Below, piece by piece: positions 51,374-58,359 of a stretch of 61,371 nucleotides of DNA (its first letter is position 1; every line of letters begins with the position of its first letter). The position numbers and the translations under genes were made by a program. A model generated the notes under the pieces. That model did no database searches and had not been told where the DNA came from. It worked only from the letters and a program-made list of their open reading frames with translations. The stretch is from Bacteroidaceae bacterium (GTDB taxonomy: Bacteria > Bacteroidota > Bacteroidia > Bacteroidales > Bacteroidaceae), in assembly GCA_017379075.1 (NCBI GenBank), contig JAFNXL010000053.1, positions 1-61,371 on the forward strand. The letters are read 5' to 3'.

Positions 51374-53530
51374 ATGAAGAAATTCCTACCTTTCATGATG
51401 GCAATAGTATTTGCCCTCATGTCATGCGCCCCTAAAAATCCGGCACAGGTTTCGGCACTTCTCGACAGAATCGGTGGAGAAGGCACATCAGAACGCATTG
51501 AAACGCAAGTAAAAACTTCCCTTTCCGAAGACGGAACAGATGTGTTTGAAATCAGTTCTAAAGACGGAAAGCCCTTTATTCAGGGTAGCTCGTTGAGTGC
51601 ACTTACAACCGGTATAGGATGGTACCTGAACCATTATGTACACGTAAACCTGTCATGGAACAACCTCACAACAGATCTTTCCGGAGTGGAGTTCCCCGTA
51701 CCCGAAGGTACTGAACGTCGCGAATGTAGCGCGGACTACAGGTATTACCTCAACTACTGCACCTATTCCTATTCCATGGCCTTCTGGACAAAAGAACGTT
51801 GGGAGCAGGAAATTGACTGGATGGCTCTGCACGGCATCAATCTGCCCCTTGCCGCAGTAGGCATGGATGTGGTATGGAAGAACGTACTGACAGAGGCGGG
51901 CTACACAAGAGAAGACATTGACAAGTTTGTTGCCGGCCCTGGATTCCAGGCTTGGTGGCTTATGAGTAACCTTGAGGGTTGGGGCGGTCCCAATCCGGAC
52001 TGGTGGTATGAAAGACAAGAGCAATTGTGCAAATTCATCCTGGGACGAATGAGAGAACTTGGCATGGAACCGGTGTTGCCCGGCTACGGTAACATCCTTC
52101 CCAGCAATGCAGCCGAGAAGATGGACGTGAATGCTTTGGACCAGGGCAACTGGTGCTCTGGATTCCGCAGACCCGCCTTCCTGATGCCTACGGATAAAAG
52201 ATATGCCGAGATTGCCCAACTCTACTACAAGAACCTGGAGAAGGTGATGGGAAAGGCCAAATACTACAGCATGGACCCCTTCCACGAGGGCGGACGCACA
52301 AAGGGCGTCAACCTGAAGGAGGCATACTACACCATGTATGCAGAGATGCAGAAACATTCGCCCGAGTCAAAGTGGGTGATTCAGAGCTGGGGCGACAACC
52401 CAAGAAAAGAGGCGCTGGACACCATTCCAAAGGGCGGATTCGTTGTGCTCGACCTTTATGCTGACGGTCTGTCAAGATGGGAAAAGAACGGATTTGACGG
52501 ACATGACTTCCTGTGGTGTATGCTGCACAACTTTGGCGGCAAGACTGGTATGCACGGACGTTTTGAACCCTTGCTGTCCAACTATTACAATGCATTGGAA
52601 AAATATCCCGAAGGCGCAAAGGGAGTGGGCGCCACACCCGAGGGTCTGGAGACAAGCCCTATTCTTTATGACCTGTTGTTCGAACTTCCTTGGATGAAAA
52701 GAGAGGAAGGCAAAGATTGGATCAAGAGATACGCAGAGGCACGCTATGGAGAGAAGAGCGAGGCAATGGAGAAAGGTTGGGACATACTGGCCAAGTCTGT
52801 GCTGAACTGCCCCACTCCCTCGCAGGACATCGAGGCCGTAATCTGTGCCCGCCCCTCGCTGGATGTGAAGCGTGTTTCTGGTTGGGGTACATGCAAGATC
52901 TATCACGACATAAACAAGGTGCGCGAAGCAGCGACCGAAATGCTCAAGGATAAAGAGCGCTTCAAGGACTGTCCTAACTACCAGCACGATATTGCCGATG
53001 TGGTGCGCCAGACACTTACCGACTCCACCTACTACCTCATCAAGGACATTGCAGCCAGCTACGAGAAGAAAGACATGGTGGCTTTCAAAGCACAATATAC
53101 CACATTCCTTGGCATATTGAGCGATTTGAACCGTCTTCTGTCACAGGTTGGCTTGTTCAAACTGGAGAAATGGACCAACTCTGCAAGAAACATCTGCGAC
53201 GAGGTACCAGGAACCACAGAGGCCGACCGCGACTGGATGGAATGGAATGCCCGTACACTGGTTACGGTATGGGGACCAGAGCAATGTGCAGAGCAAGGAA
53301 GACTGCATGACTACTCAAGCCGTCAGTGGGGAGGCATGCTCAATGACTTCTATCTGGCCCGTTGGGAAATGTTCTTCAAGGCTTTGGAAGAAGGTAAGAC
53401 CATTACCTCGCCCGAGTGGTTCAAGTGGGAAGAGAATTGGACCCGCAGCAAGACCATTACCAAGGTTGCCGAAGAGAATGCAGTGGACGTTGCGTGCGAG
53501 CTGTATGACAAATACTTCTCAAAACAGTAA
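51374..53530 (+). CDS. GH89 alpha-N-acetylglucosaminidase lipoprotein
   Basis: 718 aa from the ATG at 51374, giving a lipoprotein signal MKKFLPFMMAIVFALMSC (Cys18). It removes terminal alpha-GlcNAc from glycans such as mucin O-glycans or heparan sulfate. MDPFHEGGRTKGVNL holds Glu305, and ILYDLLFELPW holds Glu437. Their spacing, 132 residues, is close to that of the two catalytic glutamates of human NAGLU (316/446). HGINLPLAAVGMDVVWKNVL and WVIQSWGDNPRKEAL are also family blocks. It is a single gene, followed by a terminator and mobile-element remnants. Confidence 0.93.
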   Translation: MKKFLPFMMAIVFALMSCAPKNPAQVSALLDRIGGEGTSERIETQVKTSLSEDGTDVFEISSKDGKPFIQGSSLSALTTGIGWYLNHYVHVNLSWNNLTTDLSGVEFPVPEGTERRECSADYRYYLNYCTYSYSMAFWTKERWEQEIDWMALHGINLPLAAVGMDVVWKNVLTEAGYTREDIDKFVAGPGFQAWWLMSNLEGWGGPNPDWWYERQEQLCKFILGRMRELGMEPVLPGYGNILPSNAAEKMDVNALDQGNWCSGFRRPAFLMPTDKRYAEIAQLYYKNLEKVMGKAKYYSMDPFHEGGRTKGVNLKEAYYTMYAEMQKHSPESKWVIQSWGDNPRKEALDTIPKGGFVVLDLYADGLSRWEKNGFDGHDFLWCMLHNFGGKTGMHGRFEPLLSNYYNALEKYPEGAKGVGATPEGLETSPILYDLLFELPWMKREEGKDWIKRYAEARYGEKSEAMEKGWDILAKSVLNCPTPSQDIEAVICARPSLDVKRVSGWGTCKIYHDINKVREAATEMLKDKERFKDCPNYQHDIADVVRQTLTDSTYYLIKDIAASYEKKDMVAFKAQYTTFLGILSDLNRLLSQVGLFKLEKWTNSARNICDEVPGTTEADRDWMEWNARTLVTVWGPEQCAEQGRLHDYSSRQWGGMLNDFYLARWEMFFKALEEGKTITSPEWFKWEENWTRSKTITKVAEENAVDVACELYDKYFSKQ

Positions 53531-53570
53531 TATGGTGCTTTAAGCTGCCAAGACATTGAATAGACAAAAG

Positions 53571-53606
53571 AGGGGTGTGTCAGAAATCATGGCACACTCC
53601 TTTTTT
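53571..53606 (+). terminator. Intrinsic terminator of the GH89 gene
   Basis: AGGGGTGTGTCA (53571-53582) pairs with TGGCACACTCCT (53590-53601) with two G-T pairs, followed by TTTTTT. Confidence 0.8.
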
Positions 53607-53650
53607 ATTTCATCCAACAAATGTGTAGTGCTTCGTAATATTTTCTAAAA

Positions 53651-53919
53651 TTATTGCTGTCCGGTAAAAATCATGAAGCGTTTCAAAAACAACATTTCCC
53701 CTGACAGCCGATATGTTTGGTACAGATATTAGCCATTTTAGAGGGAAAAGTGCAGGATAAAGCTTAAAATGGGAAATAACAACCATATATGATTAGTCTA
53801 TTCACATTAATCAAAGAGATTTTTACCGGACAGCCGTGAATATCCTTTCAAGGGGGGCTTGTAAAGCAAAAAAAATCAGTGATTATAGATCCTTACACAT
53901 GTTTACCGGACAGCAATAA
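53651..53919. mobile_element. MITE-like element with 18-bp perfect terminal inverted repeats
   Basis: TTATTGCTGTCCGGTAAA (53651-53668) is the exact complement of TTTACCGGACAGCAATAA (53902-53919). A third copy of the core TTTTACCGGACAGC is internal at 53821-53834. No transposase frame is present. A TA duplication is possible but cannot be separated from the palindrome. Confidence 0.65.
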
Positions 53920-54081
53920 AAAAAATCCTAACAACTCACGGTAGGAAGTTCACAGCCCCAGCCCCAGAAAAACAAACGCTGTGGCGTGGGAGTAAATTTT
54001 CCCTCGCCATGCAAAAAACGAGGATACCAAAAGGTAAAAACTGCTGATTTGAATAAAATTTTACAAATAAGCAAAAAACTA

Positions 54082-54266
54082 TTGGTGTCCACTAATAATA
54101 TTTGATGTTTTCAGTAGCTAGTGATTTCTCAGACAGACGATGTGCTGGACGTAGACGTAGTCATTCTGGAGGAGTGAAATTACAGAATGTACCTCAAAAT
54201 AACAAACACAGCCATTTATAGTGTAATTTATACTTTGTGTGGGCGGATTTATTGAGCGGACACAAT
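54082..54266. mobile_element. Possible second inverted-repeat remnant
   Basis: TTGGTGTCCACTAATAA (54082-54098) and, on the other strand at 54250-54266, TTGTGTCCGCTCAATAA are imperfect inverted copies about 185 bp apart. There is no gene inside. It could be an old insertion sequence end pair or chance. Confidence 0.3.
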
Positions 54267-54366
54267 AAAATTGAAAACCCAATCAAATAGTAGAAAAACG
54301 AAAGTTTTCTTCGTTTCGGCAACTGCGGACGCTACACGCTGAAGTTCCTACAGGCTGATCAACATC

Positions 54367-54411
54367 AAAAAAGCAGAGAGGCGCCACCTTGTGACGTCTC
54401 TCTGCTTTTTT
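54367..54411. terminator. Bidirectional terminator of the cyclophilin operon
   Basis: GCAGAGAGGCG pairs with CGTCTCTCTGC, and the arms extend through A6 and T6 on the two sides. It lies about 24 nt after the cyclophilin stop on the minus strand. Confidence 0.8.
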
Positions 54412-54434
54412 GGATTATTTGTCTAACTGAGCCG

Positions 54435-55181
54435 TTACTGCTCTATGGTCATTGTCATGGAAATGTCTTCCTTGGGACGGTCAGCGCTGAGCGTTGCGCA
54501 TTGCTGGATTTCGGCCACCACTTCCATGCCGCTCTCCACCTCGCCAAATACGGTGTACTGGTTGTCCAGGAATGGTGTTCCGCCAATGGTTGTGTAGGCT
54601 TCCTGCTGCTCGGGGGTGAACTTGGGCGCGGGAAGTTCCTTCATCTGCTTTTTGGTTTCGGCAATGAGCTGATCCTGGAGTTCCTGCAAACCGGCCTGGT
54701 TTCTGGCCTTGCGCAATTCCAATATCTGGCTACGGTTTTTCTGCACCAGTTTGTTGAAGATGCTCTGCTCCTGCTGCATGGACATCTGCTTTTCCATCTG
54801 CTTGAGTTCCTGTGGGGTATATACCTTTCCGTACACCAGATAGAACTGGCTGCCGCTGCTTTCCCTTTCGGGGTTCACCTCGTCGCTCTGTCTGGCTGCG
54901 GCCAGGGCTCCGCGCTTGTGGAAGAGTTGCGGATAGACGATTTCCGCGGGCACATTGTATCCGGGGCCTCCGGTTCCCAACATTTTGCCTGCGGGCGCTC
55001 CAATGCTGTCCGGGTCGCCGCCCTGGATCATGAAGCCCTTGATCACACGATGGAAAAGCGTGCCGTTATAAAATCCTTCGTTTACCAGCTTCACAAAATT
55101 GTCTCGGTGCTGGGGGGTCTCGTCGTAAAGGCGTACTCTGATGTCGCCCTTCGGAGTGCTTATCTTTACTATTACTGGCAT
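54435..55181 (-). CDS. Cyclophilin-type peptidyl-prolyl isomerase with helical insertion
   Basis: 248 aa from the ATG at 55181. The cyclophilin blocks are present: GDIRVRLYDETPQHRDNFVKLVNEGFYNGTLFHRVIKGFMIQGGDP, RGALAAARQSDEVNPERESSGSQFYLVYG and YTVFGEVESGMEVVAEI. Between the second and third lies a Gln/Glu/Lys-rich helical insertion of about 70 residues (YTPQELKQMEKQMSMQQEQSIFNKLVQKNRSQ...), unlike the compact 165-residue form. No signal peptide, so cytosolic. It is the last gene of a minus-strand run with RluA-type synthase, fabG and TetR. Confidence 0.9.
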   Translation of the reverse strand: MPVIVKISTPKGDIRVRLYDETPQHRDNFVKLVNEGFYNGTLFHRVIKGFMIQGGDPDSIGAPAGKMLGTGGPGYNVPAEIVYPQLFHKRGALAAARQSDEVNPERESSGSQFYLVYGKVYTPQELKQMEKQMSMQQEQSIFNKLVQKNRSQILELRKARNQAGLQELQDQLIAETKKQMKELPAPKFTPEQQEAYTTIGGTPFLDNQYTVFGEVESGMEVVAEIQQCATLSADRPKEDISMTMTIEQ

Positions 55182-55183
55182 GT

Positions 55184-55873
55184 TTATGGTTGTTTTTCTA
55201 TCAGTTTCTGCACGCTTTGCCATACATTTTCCTGGGGCAAAGGCGCTTTTACGTCTATTTGGAGGTGGCTGACGGGATGCTCAAACGTAAGCCGATGGGC
55301 ATGCAGGCTGATGCTTCCGTCAGGATTGCTGCGGGGGGCGCCATATTTGAGGTCGCCGCGAATGGGGCATCCCATCTTTGCCAACTGGCAGCGTATCTGA
55401 TGGTGGCGGCCTGTGCGGAGACGCACCTCAAGGAGGTAATAGCGGTCAGTCTTGCCCAGTAGTTTGTAGTCCAGAACAGCCTTCTTGCTTCCGGGCACCT
55501 CACGGTCATAGGCTTTCGCCTTGTTGCGTACCGTATCACGGGTGAGCCAATGCGTCAGGGTGCCTTCCGAATGAGGCGGAGGCGTGGCAGAAAGTGCCAG
55601 ATAGGTCTTCCCCACCCTGTGGTCCTGGGCAAAAAGTTGGTTCATGCGGCTCAGCCCCTTGCTGGTGCGGGCAAAGCAGATGACTCCGCTTACGGGGCGG
55701 TCCAAGCGGTGGACCACGCCAATGAACACCTCTCCGGGTTTCTGATACTTCTCCTTGATATATAGTTTTATCGTCTCAGAAAGAGGGGTGTCGCCAGTCT
55801 TGTCGCCCTGGACGATTTCACCCGCTCTCTTTGAGACGATAATCAGATGGTTGTCTTCGTAAAGGACTTCCAT
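55184..55873 (-). CDS. RluA-family pseudouridine synthase
   Basis: 229 aa, catalytic domain without an S4 domain. It converts specific uridines in rRNA or tRNA to pseudouridine. VVHRLDRPVSGVICFARTSKG holds the catalytic Asp58 in the HRLDxxxSG motif. GKTYLALS and LRTGRHHQIRCQLAKMGCPIRGDLKYG are the other family blocks. Target site unknown. Its start touches the fabG stop region, and the cyclophilin gene starts 2 bp after its stop. Confidence 0.93.
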   Translation of the reverse strand: MEVLYEDNHLIIVSKRAGEIVQGDKTGDTPLSETIKLYIKEKYQKPGEVFIGVVHRLDRPVSGVICFARTSKGLSRMNQLFAQDHRVGKTYLALSATPPPHSEGTLTHWLTRDTVRNKAKAYDREVPGSKKAVLDYKLLGKTDRYYLLEVRLRTGRHHQIRCQLAKMGCPIRGDLKYGAPRSNPDGSISLHAHRLTFEHPVSHLQIDVKAPLPQENVWQSVQKLIEKQP

Positions 55874-56631
55874 TACATATTCATACCGCCGTCTACCTGG
55901 ATAACCTGACCCGTCACATAGCTTGAGAGGTCGCTTGCCAGGAAGGTGGCCACGTTTGCAATATCCTCAACTTGTCCGCCACGGCGCAGAGGAATCTTCT
56001 TCTTCCATTCCTCGCGAATTTCATCGGAAAGGGCTGCGGTCATGGCTGTCTCAATGAAGCCGGGGGCGATGGCGTTGGCGCGGATGCCCTTGGGTCCCAT
56101 CTCCTGGGCCACACTCTTGGCCAGGGCAATCATACCGGCCTTGCTGGCGGCATAGTTGGCCTGTCCGGCATTGCCATGAACACCAACCACAGATGCCATG
56201 TTGATGATGCTTCCGCCACGCTGGCGCATCATTACTGGCACACAGGCATGGATAAAGTTGAAAGCACTCTTGAGGTTTACGTTGATTACGTCGTCCCACT
56301 GCTTTTCTGTCATACGGAGCATGAGACCGTCCTTTGTGATTCCGGCATTGTTCACCAGAATGTCAATGGCGCCGAAGTCTTCCTTAATCTGCTTCACAGT
56401 AGCCTCGGTCTGCTCAAAGTCGGCGGCATTGCCTGCGTATGCACGGCACACCACTCCCTGGGCTTCAATCTCCTGACGGGTGGCTTCCAAGCCGGCTGCC
56501 ATCTCGTCGTTCAACACCAAGTCTGTAAACGCTATATTGGCTCCTTCCTGGGCAAACTTCATAGCAAGAGCCTTACCGATACCTCGTGCCGCACCAGTAA
56601 TCAATGCGGTCTTACCTTCCAATAGTTTCAT
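55873..56631 (-). CDS. fabG: 3-oxoacyl-[acyl-carrier-protein] reductase
   Basis: 252 aa SDR. It reduces 3-ketoacyl-ACP with NADPH in fatty acid elongation. ALITGAARGIGKALA is the Rossmann motif, NNAGITKDG the structural Asn site, and INMASVVGVHGNAGQANYAASKAG includes the catalytic Ser, Tyr and Lys. The C-terminal GQVIQVDGGMNM is typical for FabG. It is 56 bp downstream of a TetR gene, so the regulator may act on this operon (inference). Confidence 0.95.
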   Translation of the reverse strand: MKLLEGKTALITGAARGIGKALAMKFAQEGANIAFTDLVLNDEMAAGLEATRQEIEAQGVVCRAYAGNAADFEQTEATVKQIKEDFGAIDILVNNAGITKDGLMLRMTEKQWDDVINVNLKSAFNFIHACVPVMMRQRGGSIINMASVVGVHGNAGQANYAASKAGMIALAKSVAQEMGPKGIRANAIAPGFIETAMTAALSDEIREEWKKKIPLRRGGQVEDIANVATFLASDLSSYVTGQVIQVDGGMNM

Positions 56632-56687
56632 GTCTGAATGTCAATTTAATGGTTATATTATAAATATTGTATTGAACAAGGAAGGGG

Positions 56688-57275
56688 TTAACCCTGCTTG
56701 CTCAATGCTTTATGCAGCAGTTTTTGAACGATACTTCTGCGTATGCTTACAGGCAGTCCCTCGGACAGACGGCCGTAGATATAGGGGATTTCCAAACCCC
56801 TCACACTATAATGGATGATGTCTGCCACCAAAGGAATGTTCTCCACTTCGTATATGCCCTTTTCCACTCCCTCTTCCAAGAGGCGGGTGAGGATGGCGGT
56901 TTCGTTGTTGTCGAAATTCTTTCTCACCTTTGACACCAGAAAAATGTTGCGGAAAAATTCCGCACGCAGATTTCCGTTACGCTGGACGGCTTCCTTAATC
57001 AGATGAAGATGGGTGTAAATCACTTCCACAAGCTTGTCTTCAAGATCCATATCTCTCTCGGCCACAACATCCATCTTGCAGGAAATGCGGTCCAGTTCCA
57101 TCTCGATGACAGCATTGTAGATGTCTTCCTTATTCTTGAAATAGGTATACAAAGTACGTCTGCCCTTGCCCGAAGCCTGGGCAATGTCGTTCATTGTGGT
57201 GTTTTCAAAGCCCTGTTTTGCAAACAATTGACGGGCTATGTCCACGAGTTTTGCTTTTGTTTTTGTTACTGGCAT
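56688..57275 (-). CDS. TetR-family transcriptional regulator
   Basis: 195 aa. The N-terminal HTH is TTMNDIAQASGKGRRTLYTYFKNKEDIYNAVIEMEL, and the rest is a helical ligand-binding domain. It starts the run TetR - fabG - rluA-type - cyclophilin, so it may regulate lipid synthesis in the manner of fatty-acid regulators, but the ligand is not known. Its promoter at 57284-57314 is well matched; no palindromic operator was obvious there. Confidence 0.9.
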   Translation of the reverse strand: MPVTKTKAKLVDIARQLFAKQGFENTTMNDIAQASGKGRRTLYTYFKNKEDIYNAVIEMELDRISCKMDVVAERDMDLEDKLVEVIYTHLHLIKEAVQRNGNLRAEFFRNIFLVSKVRKNFDNNETAILTRLLEEGVEKGIYEVENIPLVADIIHYSVRGLEIPYIYGRLSEGLPVSIRRSIVQKLLHKALSKQG

Positions 57276-57283
57276 ATCGTTTG

Positions 57284-57314
57284 CAAAGATATTGAAAATC
57301 TTCTATACTTGCAA
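57284..57314 (-). promoter_or_regulatory. Promoter of the TetR-fabG operon
   Basis: On the minus strand TTG (57314-57312), 20 nt, TATCTTTG (57291-57284), 8 nt before the start codon. Confidence 0.65.
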
Positions 57315-57405
57315 TAAAAAGTCTCCGGTTTTTGCACAAAAACATGATTTTGTGCCATTTTAGAAACAGTTTTTTGCGTTCAGAAAGATTTTTTCGTGCA
57401 AAAAC

Positions 57406-57436
57406 TTGCGTGTATGGAAAATTGTCTATACCTTTG
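57406..57436 (+). promoter_or_regulatory. Promoter of the initiator tRNA gene
   Basis: TTG (57406-57408), 20 nt, TACCTTTG (57429-57436), about 21 nt before the tRNA 5' end. Confidence 0.7.
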
Positions 57437-57457
57437 CACTCGAAATCAAGAAAACAT

Positions 57458-57530
57458 CGCGGGGTGGAGCAGTTGGTAGCTCGCCAGGCTCATAACCTGG
57501 AGGTCGCCCGTTCGAGTCGGACCCCCGCAA
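57458..57530 (+). tRNA. Initiator tRNA-Met (anticodon CAT)
   Basis: 73 nt without an encoded CCA. The acceptor CGCGGGG/CCCCGCA has the C1-A72 mismatch that marks bacterial initiators. The anticodon stem is CCAGG/CCTGG around CTCATAA, with CAT at positions 34-36. The three base pairs next to the loop are A-T, G-C, G-C instead of the usual three G-C pairs. The T stem GCCCG/CGGAC has one C-A mismatch (C50/A64). A hairpin terminator follows at 57533. Confidence 0.92.
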
Positions 57531-57532
57531 CT

Positions 57533-57560
57533 AAGCACATCAAAACGATGTGCTTTTTTT
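57533..57560 (+). terminator. Intrinsic terminator of the tRNA gene
   Basis: AGCACATC (57534-57541) pairs with GATGTGCT (57547-57554), followed by a T-run. Confidence 0.85.
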
Positions 57561-57606
57561 GTATAAATTCCCAATTCCGCCTGCCCTTTATGTTGTATTT
57601 TTTTCG

Positions 57607-57614
57607 TAACTTTG
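57607..57614 (+). promoter_or_regulatory. -7 element (TAACTTTG) for the His-rich gene
   Basis: It matches TAnnTTTG, 50 nt before the start at 57665. Confidence 0.45.
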
Positions 57615-57664
57615 TAGCCGTTTTGGGAAGAATGCGGTAATTTATTCCTGATTTTTATCTATAA

Positions 57665-58036
57665 ATGAGAGGAAACAGTTTCAGACAAGAAGCAAGAAAA
57701 GCCAGGCAGAGAGGTGCAAATATTTCTCTGTTACTGCTTTCGTTGTTTGTCAGTTTCCAGGTCTGCATCACCGTCTTCGGACACGCACACCAGATAAACG
57801 GTGCATTGCTGGTCCACTCCCACCCCTTCACCAAAGCACAGCACAACCATAGCGAAGGACAGATTCTGACCCTGGCACAGCTTTCAAACTTTGTGGGGCT
57901 GGAACCGGTCATCAACTTGCTGATGATACAGCTCTTTGGTTGTGTTGCCGAAATCCGACAGGTTTTCCATTCGGATTTCCACCCCTCATGCACCCTTGTC
58001 CTCAGAAGCCTAAGAGCGCCTCCCGTTTGTCTTTAG
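57665..58036 (+). CDS. Small His-rich exported or membrane protein
   Basis: 123 aa. A hydrophobic segment (ISLLLLSLFVSFQVCITVFG, about 20-39) looks like a signal or anchor. After it lie many His residues (GHAHQ, VHSHPF, QHNHSEGQ, FHSDFHPSC), and the protein ends SLRAPPVCL. The pattern suggests metal handling. Similar small His-rich proteins occur upstream of TonB receptors in Bacteroidetes. The TAG stop straddles the left end of a MITE-like element; without the insertion the frame would end in TAA at the same codon, so the protein is not truncated. Confidence 0.6.
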   Translation: MRGNSFRQEARKARQRGANISLLLLSLFVSFQVCITVFGHAHQINGALLVHSHPFTKAQHNHSEGQILTLAQLSNFVGLEPVINLLMIQLFGCVAEIRQVFHSDFHPSCTLVLRSLRAPPVCL

Positions 58037-58230
58037 GGTGATTCTAAAAATTCTGGATTTAAGTTTTTACCGATTCTGATGTTCTCAATTTCGGTCGCTT
58101 TCCGTCTCTTTTAGGTGTCATTTTGTCAAGTCTCATCAGTCACATAGCCCGCTATGCTCCTTCTTCAACTTACAAAAGCACAACCGAAAATAGAACGAAA
58201 ATCAACGCGACATAATTTTTAGAACCACCC
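58036..58230. mobile_element. MITE-like element with 17-bp inverted repeats and TTA duplication
   Basis: GGGTGATTCTAAAAATT (58036-58052) and AATTTTTAGAACCACCC (58214-58230) are complementary with one mismatch. TTA flanks both ends (58033-58035 and 58231-58233), as expected for an IS5-like target duplication. The middle contains the palindrome CATAGCCCGCTATG. There is no transposase. It accounts for most of the 323-bp gap between two genes that would otherwise be close. Confidence 0.75.
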
Positions 58231-58359
58231 TTAAATAATCAATGTATAGCCGCAGTGTGGGCAGAGCGCACGTTGCGGTAGCATTCGGACAAACGGAACT
58301 TGTATATGCAGTTCACGCTCTGCCTGCATATATGCTTATTTTGAGGATTAAACAAACAA

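Larger units (their letters stand above)
53531..54434. other. Gene-free 0.9-kb region with decayed mobile elements
   Basis: No gene. In order: GH89 terminator (53571-53606), the inverted-repeat element 53651-53919, an unassigned AT-rich stretch, a second inverted-repeat remnant 54082-54266, about 100 bp without structure, and the convergent terminator 54367-54411. Confidence 0.7.

Noticed and set aside
58037-58359. Cobalamin riboswitch before the TonB receptor
   Set aside because: The structure is explained by terminal inverted repeats and TTA duplication; no B12-box sequence.
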